From assembly GCA_037576195.1 (NCBI GenBank), contig CM075101.1:28148001-28212000 (forward strand): a stretch of 64,000 nt of DNA. The letters run 5' to 3'. Under the pieces are notes generated by a model, which was not told the DNA's origin, did no database searches, and worked only from the letters and a program-made list of their open reading frames with translations. Of this stretch, positions 10,362-21,227 are shown in pieces; position 1 is the stretch's first letter, and the number at the start of each line of letters is the position of its first letter. The DNA comes from Phytoseiulus persimilis. Its lineage: Eukaryota > Arthropoda > Arachnida > Mesostigmata > Phytoseiidae. Made by a program: the position numbers and the translations under genes.

Positions 10362-13300
10362 AACGATCAACTCGAAGGACTTTCTCCGAGGCGATCCCTA
10401 TTGAGTTTGTCATCGCTGCGACCCCCCCCCCCCCACCTTGGTCGAGGCGCACAGGAAACCACGATAAACACCCACCGGGTATAATCTATCTCGAATCCCG
10501 ATCCGATAACCTCCGAGATTGATGCCCTTTCTACAAGGGCTCCCACCCGCATCAGTTCTGATCATTCTGTCGAAGCTTCCAGCCCTAGAAACGCTTGAGC
10601 TCTTATTCTCCGGGGACTAGAGGTCACGCGTTTGATTCATCCTCATCGTGGATCGTGCTTTCACAATCAAGGGGAAGATCGGGAAAGAACCCACTTTCTG
10701 CCGCAGTGCCCGTGGCCCTCATTCAACTATGGTCAAAAGACGAGGCGGCCCGGAAAACTGAGCAGGCTGGGATTGAGCCATGATGGCTGGAAAATGTTCC
10801 GTTGAGCTGTCGGTAGCCGCTGATTCGGTTCATCCGGGAAACAGTTAGCGATCCTACTCCGTCGAATACGGGAGCCTACGCATACCGCGTTTTTCAGAAA
10901 ATGGGCCACGGCATATATTCGTTTTCGGATTTGAATATTTCACTACGGCCCATTTCCGGGGGACGGCTTTGATTCACTGCCCTTGTATCACTGTCCAACG
11001 GAGCGCTCTGAACCGTCTGACTTCGGATACTGAGACAACAAATTCGCGGCACTCACTCTGGATCAGTTATTCCCAACTTGGAGCCAGGGCACATTCCTGG
11101 AGGACAATGAGAGATGCCACAGTACATAGGAATTCACGAACGAGGAGTTTGGACTCGTACTCGAAATCGAGAATCTCCCCATCATTCAGAAAAAAACGGT
11201 TCCATAGGTGCAGTTCTAGAACTAGAGTTGAGTGAAATCAGAGTTCTCTGTCACCCGATAGCAATTCCTTGACTCGCTATACTTCGAGCAGTGGCGGCGT
11301 CAGGGTTTTTTGTTTGACAAGCTGATTTTGGCGGCGAGATTCTCCTGAAATTCCCTCGAAATCTTCCTATGAACTGTGTGAGGGAGTTAAGGGACTACAG
11401 ATGCGTCAACGATTGACTCATGCTTGATCCAATCCGTATTGTGGTGTACGGAGAAATAACAGAACGATTCTTTCACACAGTTTCACGGAAGATGTCACGA
11501 TAAAACTTTTCCATAGACCTTCTGGAGACGCATCTACACGGAGAGGATACAAGCACCAATCCAACATACCGGGCTCAAAACTTTAGTCAATTGGAATCGC
11601 ACTCTGAGGTTTCTCGGGTGAACTCCTCGATGATTTCTGTTTCTGCATCGCCGCGACCGATTCGATAACTATGCGGACAACGGGATCGTTAACTATATCC
11701 CTCGATCCGTCGAATTATTTCAGAAGTTCAAATTTATGTTCATTGCCATCGAAACTTGAGGAAGAGGGTGATCGTGTGATAGCTGATAGCCCCGTTGAGA
11801 GAGTGCAGATGACAGCGCGAAGTATACAGCGGAGCTGAGGACCGCTCAAAATGTGGACTGGCGTGGGAGCTTCTCGATGTCAGTGTCAGAGAAGTGTCTG
11901 AACTTCCACTCGAACACACCAGTACTTGCGGATCTCCGACGAATTGTCTCCACATTGTGATTATGCCGAACGCGAAGAAATCATTTTTGGGGAGCTTATC
12001 TTCCCTATCTTGAAATTTGGGGTGCTCAAGCTGCCTCAGCTTCCCGTTAGCGCCGCCTCTGACTTCAAGGCATGTGCGCGGAACGGGAGCTCGGCTAGCT
12101 CAGGAGCATATCCTCTCTCAGGCATCGTTCGAGAGACTGCGTCGGTCTTCACCTCCGAAGATTGCTCGCTGCCTCCAAGCGCGAACAAGCAATGGAGGGG
12201 AGGGAGCCCTTCCCTATTCTTATAAATGGTGCGCGAGTTCGAGGACGTTGATTCAGTGCTCAAGCTTGACTCGACGTCGGACGAACAGAGCGCATTCAGG
12301 ATCAGCCACCGTTCTCGTGGCATCTTTGATCCAAGTCTGTTCTCTCCTTCAATCAACGATGAGTTCAATGATGGAAGACGGAACTCATCGGTTTAAGGCA
12401 GTCATGATATGAGCACATTCTCGATTCGGTCACGTCGATACGACCGTAATGAACGATTTGTCACACTGAGAACCCGGCACCGAACACTGATGAGTTGTTC
12501 CGTTACTACGTATTCGCTGAGTATTCAGTTTTCTCCGAAATTTGAATCGAGCGACGCAATTGTTACGTCCCCGGGGTTCGACGGAGTAACACTCAATAAT
12601 TGCAGATGATTTTGTTGAAGAGTGTGAGTTGAAAGCCTCAATCGACAAGCGACTCTCTTGAAAGCCTCTCCTAATTATTGTCGCTAGGATAACTTGGCGC
12701 CAGATCCATCGAGGAAGAAGGCACTCCGAGTCCTAGCAAGAGATAGCACCAGCCCAAAGAAGACGACTCTGATCAACATCCTTATCAACGCTCTTTTTAT
12801 TCAGAAACAAATTCCGTGCCAATAGCAGTCCATGGACGTGTTGAAAAAAAATATGTCGATTTGGCGTACCTCATCGAGCCAAATACTGTACTGTACGAAC
12901 CTTGTTGCCTCACATCAGACCGGGATGAATTTCACCTCGAACGAGACAACTGCCTCTGAAAAACAGGAGAGGGCAGACCTATAATCATTTGAAGCATCAA
13001 AAGAACAAGGACGATCGTCGAGCTGAATTCGTGTCGCCATCCGGAGTTCATTGCAAAACTTAACGGAACTCAATGATTGCTTTCCGAACTCACGGAGACA
13101 TTCGTTGTATTCCGAAACTTGAATCGGGTCGCATAACGATATGCTCCCGGGGTTCGTCGGAGAGAACAGATTCATAGCGCATCGAGTACTCAATTCTTCG
13201 TACTGATTTCGTCGCGAGCCTAGTGGCGCAGAGAGCACTGGAGTGCTCACTTGCCTGGATGAACTCACATCGCTCCTACTTTCGAGAATAACTTCGGTCC

Positions 13301-14954
13301 CACAAGGGAGATCCACATGGAGGATGACTTTCAAAGGAATCTATTCGGGAGTTTCAATACTAACCATCTAGTCTTGTGCTTCCTCCGTCACGTAGGATGC
13401 GATCGAACTGAAATGAAAGCGTACAAGAACATCAGCCACGGGGATATGTGAAAAGAGGTCAGCGAGTCAGCATGAGCACGCTTTTTCCTCGGGTCAGAAT
13501 AACTATGAGTCCCCAAGTACACGTGTGTGTCGTAAGACAACAAAGGTCAACGGCGGTGATTGAATTTCATCAGCATCGAATTCGGGGAATCGGCTTGGAG
13601 CTATGCTCACGAATCAGACAACACGTGTACCAGTTAGAAACGAATGATTTACCTTCGCTCGAGTGCATGACGGTTGCCCGGTCCACGACAGGCGTCGTCG
13701 CGTTGCAAAAGAATGTTCGTCGGCAGACCGCGCTCAGTTCTCTTCGTAGTGGAGAGGGTAATAGACGGAGCTAGTGTGCCTGGCGCCAGTTTTTGAATCG
13801 GAATGTGCTGTGATTCTGTTCCCGAGCGATTGATCAGGTTCTCTGAGTCTTCCCGCTATCTTGTGTGAGACGAATGGCCATTAAGTCGACTCAAAATGGT
13901 GGCGCAGCACAATCCAAGTGTGACAGCTTGGAGCGGAAAGGGTAGTTGGTTTCATAGCCGCGCGAATCTGACTTCGCGTGAGTTTCGAGAGTCTTAGAGA
14001 AAGTGGGGGGTCCCACAATGGCTCTGACAAACAGAGGATGAATGGAGGAGAACGCCGATCCGAGGCATGCGCATGGCGCGCTGTGAAGTTTTGCTGAACT
14101 TACCGGATGCGGGATGCATCTCAGCCACTGCGAAGGGAAGGCTGCGTCTCTCACAATGGCGATTGTTCTCCGCTATGGACATCGGATCAGAATCGATGGC
14201 GGATGGCTAGACAGTTGTGAATGATTAGGGGTCTCTTGCACTCCGTGCCGGTCGTGATAGAGACGCCTCTGATGATCAGTGGATACGAGATCTATGCAGA
14301 ACTGAAACAAGGCCTCACGCGAGTCAGATGCGCAGTCCCACGAGTGCATGTTGCGCGAAGGTGTGAAGGGGTTGCTCAGACTGTCTCTTCGATCCATGAA
14401 GTTACGGGTTCGCAAATCACTATGTCAGTCATATCACCCTGATTCATCATGTCTCATGAAGCAGGGGAAAGCGGTCATAGTTCGCGTCGGACATATCGAC
14501 TTCTTCACGCGGAATCTTGAGCCGAACGTTCGCAGTCTCACTGGGATCACCAAATTCAGAGCTCGGGAAAGTTAGCGCCACATTGCGGAGAGCTACGGGC
14601 GCTCTTCAGACCCCTTACCCTGACGACGCTCGAGGAACTATCCGCGTCCATGTCAGAGGTCCTTGTCCCTGCACCTCATTTTCCCGATCTGACAAACGTT
14701 CATGATCCGATATGGTTAAGAACTCACCGAGAGGAGGAGCCTCTTTCCTTGATCTAGTGCGTTTTCCTTCCTGAGCTTTGCAGTGCCGACTGCATGTTTG
14801 TCAAATGGAGAGATGTGAGCGAAGTTACATTAGAGTATCATCCCGAAGCAACCGCCGAGTAGCTTCTCGGTGGATGGCGGTAGGAAAGAGTCTGCTCTAC
14901 CTCTGCAGAGTAGCTAGACGGGCGAGTCAATTTTCATACCGAACAGCTCCGTAA
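10362..14954. other. 4.6-kb intergenic stretch without a supported gene
   Basis: Open frames on both strands are under about 140 codons, rich in Arg and Ser, and none shows a domain or a consistent exon chain. The stretch holds a run of 14 C near 10423-10436 and a diverged direct repeat near 12.5 and 13.1 kb (listed separately). Whatever regulates cyclin K termination lies at its right end. Confidence 0.5.
12515..13175. repeat. Diverged direct repeat (about 80 bp) at 12.53 and 13.10 kb
   Basis: Copy 1 (about 12530-12605) and copy 2 (about 13098-13170) share the order TCCGAAA, TTGAATCG, a CGC-AA stretch, then CCCGGGGTTCG and CGGAG. Spacing between the copies is about 570 bp. The match is imperfect and the unit carries no coding signal. 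It may be debris of one dispersed repeat family. Confidence 0.4.
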
Positions 14955-14960
14955 TTTATT
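14955..14960 (-). terminator. AATAAA poly(A) signal of cyclin K (reverse strand)
   Basis: TTTATT on the plus strand reads AATAAA on the reverse strand, 158 nt beyond the predicted cyclin K stop codon. Confidence 0.6.
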
Positions 14961-15117
14961 ACACAGTATAGAAACTATACACTTTAATGTACACTCTCGG
15001 CTTGCCCCTCCCACAAGCGCCGTCTGAATATCAGCGCCTCTGTGGTGGCATCATGTACGCACTCTGGCCGCGCATGTAAGGATGATGAGCTTGAGATGAT
15101 GTCCTAAAAACAAGCAG

Positions 15118-17749
15118 TTATGAATGTCGAGAATCCGCACAGAGAGCAAGAACTCCACACTGCAGCAGATAGCTTATTTCAGGCTCCCCATGAACCAACC
15201 TGTAATGATCCCTGATAGGACCGCCAGCAGCCTGTGGCATCTGTCTGACCTGATGCGGCGATGTAGCCATATGATGCGCTCCAGTACTGTTTTGATAGAA
15301 TTGATGGGGGGGAGCCGTGAAGTCCTGGGGAGGCGGGACCGGCATGTAGTAGCCGTGAGGTGGATACGCGTTTGAAACCGACGAGCTCGAACCAACAGAA
15401 CGGGCCTGGAATGAAATGCGTCTGTACTAGGGAATCTATTCTAACATGGACCGCTTTCAACCGTCGAAACTGTTACTTCTCGTTCGCAGGATGAGTATGA
15501 ACCGCATCATGGACTTCTATGTTGTCAAAAGTCAAGGAGAGGTGACTGCTCCTTGATGCACAAGACAGAACTTCGACGATCGTGGGTAACGTACATGCAC
15601 TGGAGGACCCTGAGAGCTCAAGCCCGGATGCAGGGGTGGAGGCGGATGAGAGTACTGACCCCCAGCGAGGCCCGGCTGTAATCCGAGTAGATCGATGCCA
15701 ACTTAGAAACCCTTTCAAAGTTTCCCAACATTCATCGTATTTCACGATTTGGAATTCGGTCATGCTTAGCATTCGACGGATTTGCAACAATGAGGAAAAC
15801 CACGGTTTCCAAGATTCTCTGCATGGAATGACTATCATAGACTCACCTGACTCGGGATGGCGTTGGGCTGAGGCGGGATTGGCGGTAATGGAGGCATGGA
15901 TTGGAATCCCTGATGAGATGGGATGGGAGGTGGCTCCGTTGGTGGCGGAGCGAAAAACTGAGGGGGTTCCTTAGGCAATGGGGGAGCCACCGAGTTCTGT
16001 AATCCCAGATAAGCAGTGATCACTGATGCCTATAGATACAGACGGCATGAGCTCAGTGGAACGCGGGAGGAGCTTACCATGGTCGAGACCATTGGAGGCA
16101 TCGGAGGTGCCTGAAGTTTCTTGTTATCTTGTGCGACAGCATGGCTGTCCTCCTTCCGCTCTTGCTGTTGGTAAAACATGAGTGGCATTCCTGTTTCTGC
16201 AAGAATGCCTGATATAATGGGAGAAGTATGTTTCAGCCGGGTTTCATACCTTGATCTTTGGCTGTGGTGGAGGTGACGCTGGACGGTGTCTCTTCGGTGT
16301 TCCCGGACTGACTTCTTCTTCGGCAGGCGAGTCTTGAGGCTGCTCAGGATTCGTCGTCTGATACAGGTCTAGGATTTGATGACAAATGTCTTCAAGCAGG
16401 TCATTCGAGACTTCCGATGCAAAAGCCTCCCACCAGCGACGTTGATTCGCTGTTCGCCCTGCGAGAACCACAAATTGAGGAGTTTCATCTCGAGCTTCCC
16501 GACTTACTGGATGACTGAGTCTTCAAGTTGAGTGGGATTCAGGCCAGGCTTCTCTGAGAGAAACGGGAGCTTTGCTCCGCCGGGATATTCGGACTTACCT
16601 TGCCAATCGCTAATCTCGATCTGCCCCAGCTTGCTCGCAAGGTATATCGCCGCTATGGCTATGATTTCAGGTTCCCATTGGAGGCAGAGAGTTGTTTGAA
16701 ACGAGTCATTAATGAAGGTCCATGCCATCTGAACCATTTTTCCGATTTTCTCACGGTCACCGAGAATTCCTGCGAAATCACGGAAACACTCATAACAAAT
16801 TATGGACATCGGCCAACTTTGATGAAGCACATCGGGAACTTGACGTAAGCCGCCGCGTACCCTTAGCGTATTTCAGTATGAACTGGTAAGGGTGTTGGAC
16901 TTGAAGATCAAACTTGATTGTCTTCAAGAGTATCCGCTCGAGGGTCATGACCTCTTCCCGCGGATCGTCTCCGAACTGTTGGAACTGCCGGTCTGTGAGG
17001 AACTCTTGCGCCGTCGCGATGATTTGCTTGCATTTTTTCGGTGTTTCTTCGACCTGAAAATTCAGTTAATTGATCTCATGAGTGTACAGTCAAGCGTCGG
17101 GTAGACCAAGAATCGGTCGAGAAATTTTCGTCTGTGAAGTGGACACAGGACACTAATATCGGAACTTCGCACAAACCTTCCCAGCAAGAAGTAAACAGCA
17201 ACAGGATGTGATAAAACGGGGGAACTGTTTAAAGCTGTGAAACATGTAAAATCTGGAACCAGAGTTTCCGTCAATGGAAGCGATCTCGTTTTGCTCTAGA
17301 CATGAATTTCTCGTATGGAGAGCGAATCGGGGAGATTGAGTACCTGTGGAAGTAGACAGTGCCGCTTGCGGTCGTCTCATACTTCAGGTTCAGCTTTGAC
17401 CCGACTCTCACAATGAGCCTCACTCCTTCTCGTCGATATCGCATCTCCTTACTGTTCGATATACCGTCCAAGAAGGATGGCGTTTTTCTCAAGGCCTGAG
17501 AAAAGGAATCTTAGAATGACTATTCGCCACAAGACTCGTGGATGAAGCTGTGCAGGCTGAGAAATGGACAACGAGCATCGAATTCCCGGGATCAGGAAGC
17601 ATTCAGCTCATTTGAGAATCCTCACCGCCCACAAAATTAGCAATGACTTGACCGAATCCGTGAGTGAAACTAATTTCTTTGAGAACGTAGCTCACCTTTT
17701 TATCGTAATACCAGTTCGGCATTTTGAAACGTATTTCCGGCTGCGTCAT
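15118..17749 (-). CDS. CycK: Cyclin K, ten exons
   Basis: Exons in transcript order are 17749-17696, 17495-17344, 17252-17177, 17053-16861, 16769-16599, 16458-16250, 16164-16078, 16029-15847, 15675-15595 and 15405-15118. All joins keep phase and give 497 aa. Signature segments match cyclin K: NWYYDKK at the start, [61 protein letters not shown] and RRWWEAF followed by [12 protein letters not shown]. The two cyclin boxes are followed by a Pro-rich tail, as in animals. Cyclin K activates CDK12/CDK13, which phosphorylate Ser2 of the RNA polymerase II CTD in the nucleus. Introns are 48-189 nt. The acceptors of exons 7 and 9 were chosen because upstream AGs break the frame. An unused acceptor-donor pair (near 16560 and 16508) bounds a 46-nt frame-breaking piece that could be an alternative exon. 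The last exon's end is the least certain. Confidence 0.9.
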
Positions 17750-19530
17750 TTTGACTCTATGTACGCGGCCTAGATTGCACTTCCAGGTCAGCTCCAACAA
17801 TCAACAATCACGCGTGGGAGGCCTCCCAAATTAAATTTGAACTAAAGCGTTCACCGCTCGCTCAACGTCAATAACAACAAGCATGAGCTACCAGATAGTC
17901 GCCATCTTACTGCTGCACCCGGATATAGCCGGTCTTTGCTCAAGCGTCCCCTCTCCTAAATAGTTCCAAGATCGGCTAAATCGGCGGAGGTAAGAGCAGG
18001 ACAGCTCACTCGAAAAGAGTGAAGCGCGAAAGTTGAATGTTCTGCGCCTCACTATGAATGAACGCATCTCTATGGGTGGAAGGTTCCCACTCCGATGACA
18101 TCGTCAGATACTCTTTCCAGTTATTTTTTCTCCACAGTCGTTCCTCGACTTACGCGGGCCCGACTGACGTCGTTTTCGGACTTACGTTTGCTTATCTACA
18201 AGGGATTTTATTCCATCTGCGCGTTCTTCCGACTCCTCAGGCTGCATTCCAAGTTCAGCAGCTGCTGATTCGTGCAGTCAGTCATCCTTCGGTGTCCTGA
18301 AGGTTCGGTTCACGAGTTCAATCCTCCTTATTGAGTCCATGGTACCAGTAAAAATAAATATTGATGTTGATCTCATTCATTTCCGATTCCTTCACCAGAA
18401 TGATTCTTTCATGTGGGGCACTTTGTCAGGGGTTCGGTTCATATATTCCAGACCTCATCAATGAGATGGAGAAACCGGGATTCCGACTCACGTCGGTTTT
18501 ATATGTACGTCAACTTTATGTGTACGTTTTATATATTGCCTGCTAGCTCTTCGTCGTCATGCGCAACCAGGAGAGGCTTTTTGAGTATCTTTCACCTTGA
18601 ATGCTCGTTTCTCTTGCTTTCATGACTTCAGCCAGATTGAGCTCATCTCGCTGACTGTTCCTGACGACAGAGTCTATGCACTGACTTACAAACCTATTTA
18701 TATGCTCAGGAATACATGAAACGAAGCGTTCGCCGATATCTAGGGGACGAATCATCGGGATTCAGAACTGGGCGAGGGTATATGAATAGCTCCAGAGGCC
18801 CGATTGTGGGAATTCTTCTTGCGATCGATGGCTTGAAGAATGGCGCATCAGCGTGAATGCGTCAATCATTGCGTTTTAAAGAGTGGCTGGAAGATTGCAT
18901 TTTTCTTTTTCATGACTTTTCTCAGAAATCTGATCGACAAACTCCTGAAGTCGACCGATCCAATTCGGCGGTGTCAGGCTCAGCTGGGGATGAGATACCG
19001 CTCAAACGCTCGGCAACTCTTGGTTTTTAGCTCAGGATCTGAAGGAAGGACGAAGGATCGTTCCAATCTTGACGTCAAGAGCTGCCTCCCTGAAAAATCG
19101 CGTCCTCGTCATCTCCCCAGGCAAGCCGAATTTGAAAAAAAATCGGATGCCAAAGACTTCTCAGACCCGTCCGACCACGGAGTTGCTGGCTCGATCCGAC
19201 TCCTTTTTTTTCATACGAAAATCGAGCTCCTCCAGCTTCCAGTCCTGGAAGGGAAAACGGACTTAGCTCGATTTTCGGGCGAAACTTACATGTCGGGTAA
19301 TGTCGGAGAGCTTCTCGAATTCGACTTCCCTGAGGAGTTACGGGCCGGAACGCAAAGAGGACGCGATCTTGTAGAGAGGTCAGCTCTTGACGTAAAATCC
19401 TTTCTCACAGATCCCGAGCTTGAAATCTGCGGTTGCCGGGTGTTTGAGCGGCATTCGGGTCTAGGGAGGTGGCTCCGAAGTCATCCGTACATTCATTTGA
19501 AAGTCTGAGAGGTTGGCTCCGGATCGGATC
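17750..19530. other. Intergenic stretch upstream of cyclin K
   Basis: This should contain the cyclin K promoter and 5' UTR, but no clear TATA box is seen. A 222-codon plus-strand frame at 18840-19508 has no domain, no sensible context and a composition like that of random frames; I do not call it a gene. Confidence 0.4.
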
Positions 19531-19533
19531 TGA

Positions 19534-19745
19534 CCATACTCTTTGGAGACTATGAAAGTGCTTGGGAGATGAATCTCACCATACCTCTTTGAGGCCAGGG
19601 AGGGAATTCCGGGATCGATCTAACCGGAGTCTGAGGACGTGGTTCTGGGATTCATTTGACCATACTTTCTGTAGGCGACTGAGGTGAGGTTGGGGTCGAT
19701 GTCATCATATTCTCCTGGGTCTGCGGCAGCCTGATGAGATCGCAC
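19534..19745. repeat. Degenerate tandem repeat, period about 43 nt
   Basis: The word ACCATAC or a variant recurs at about 19534, 19578, 19621, 19659 and 19702, followed each time by a CTNTTTG-like or GTCTGAG-like stretch, so the period is about 38-44 nt. On the reverse strand the units translate to short blocks with a K/R-Y-G core (RKYGQ, KRYGE, KEYGQ), interrupted by one in-frame TAG. It may be a decayed repetitive coding exon or a minisatellite. Confidence 0.5.
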
Positions 19746-20259
19746 TCCGTACGTGGACTCGGACAACACTTCCATCATAGCATAGTGCGACACGGTTTTC
19801 GAATTCGAAATCACCACGCCGCATCATAGTCTCAATGCCGCCCGCGATGCTTTCTCCATCGAGTTTTCACAATGAATGGAACCCAATGAGTCGTTCCAAA
19901 ACTGCAGCCCTACGAACTCATTTCAGAGAGACGCTCAGCTGCTCCGCTCCTTTCATGTCGCGTGTTCTATCCACAATGAGCGAATAACAAGAGGGCCCTT
20001 GATTCTCCTCTCGAGCTCCGCGTGTAGCCGTACTAAGCGAGGACCATCTCCCATCGCCAACGAAGACGAGCAGCATTTCTTAGTTCTACTTATTCTCGGA
20101 GTGGAACAGCCTCATGGAATTTCGAAATCAAGAGGCCTTAGCTTGTATAGCCTCATCGTGGTTACGCTATTCGTCTATGGAGATGATCCGGGCGTCGAAT
20201 GGAGTATGGTTCGAATGTAGAACAAACAGCACGAACAATATGGAATATTGACAGAACTA

Positions 20260-20461
20260 CAGTACAACCTTGATCATTTCAACCCCGATTTTTCAACCTT
20301 TTAGGCTCCAACCTCGATTATTTCACCCAGTTGGCTCCCACCTTGATTATTTCAACTCGACATACAGTGCAACCCCTAATATTTCAACCTCGATCATATC
20401 AACTTTCGATTATTTCAACCGTTTTCCGCATCGATTAGTTGAGATAATCGAGGTTGTACTG
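20260..20461. mobile_element. pogo/Tigger-type MITE with TA target duplication
   Basis: The left end CAGTACAACC (20260-20269) and the right end GGTTGTACTG (20452-20461) are exact inverted repeats. The homology extends about 25 bp inward with mismatches, and TA flanks both sides (20258-20259 and 20462-20463). CAGT ends with a TA duplication are typical of pogo/Tigger elements. The 202-bp body contains no open frame. It is built of about seven direct copies of a 17-bp AACCTCGATTATTTCAA-like word. A second TA-CAGTGCAACC start lies inside at 20365. Confidence 0.8.
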
Positions 20462-20469
20462 TACCACGA

Positions 20470-21227
20470 ATCAGCGTTTCGATCGCCTCGAGGAAGCCAG
20501 AAACGGCCGAGGAAATTTTTATTGTTTGAATAGGAAAAAGGAAGTATTCGCGATCCTTGTTCTTGCCCTGAGGTCGGAACTATGATATATCATTCTGAGC
20601 TCTTCCGGGGGTGAGTCTTCGCCCCCGACGAACAGGCCTTTCGCGAAGTCGAGGCGTTACAACGAGCTTCCGCAGCCCAGTTTTGAAAGATTCGAAGCCG
20701 GTTCCACCAGAAGTTTCCCGAAACATATCGCCAGAAGTAATGATGAGAGTGCAGTTCGGAAGATCCTCAGAGCTCGTCTCCGACAGTGTAGGGATGAACT
20801 CACAACGGAGGAGGAATCGGTGGGGATTCTATCCTCATTGGAGATGAATGTTTGGGTCCATTCACGAGGACACTTCCGAACTTAGTGAGCGGTCTTGACT
20901 CAGGGAGCTCCACCATGACTGAGCCAAGTTTGGTTGGGCGAATGATGTCAAGGAGTCCATACCCCACGATTCTTCTCTGGCCCGTCCCACCAACCGTCGA
21001 TCTCTTGGAAGTCGTTGCATATGATCGTTTGCTCACCCTTGCCTGACCCTATTCTTACCCTCACCTCTGATATCAGAGCTTAGGCAGAATTTGGCCGCTT
21101 AATAGCGTATAATTATACCGCTCAAACTTCGGCAACGGCCAGACTGAGTTGCGAACCCCAATGAAAAATGGAAAAATCCTCGAGCTCATTCTAGAGCGGA
21201 TCCTTTACCGAAGTTGGGCCGAAAGTG
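20470..21227. other. Stretch between MITE and ionotropic-receptor-like gene; nothing supported
   Basis: Short overlapping frames only. No poly(A) signal for the reverse-strand receptor gene could be assigned with confidence. Confidence 0.4.

Noticed and set aside
16165..16196. Earlier acceptor for cyclin K exon 7 (TTCTTGCAG)
   Set aside because: It and two nearby AGs leave the wrong phase; the AG at 16166-16165 restores the frame used by the following exons.
18840..19508. 222-codon plus-strand frame
   Set aside because: Composition resembles chance frames, there is no domain or signal, and it runs beside the degenerate repeat array without splice or poly(A) support.
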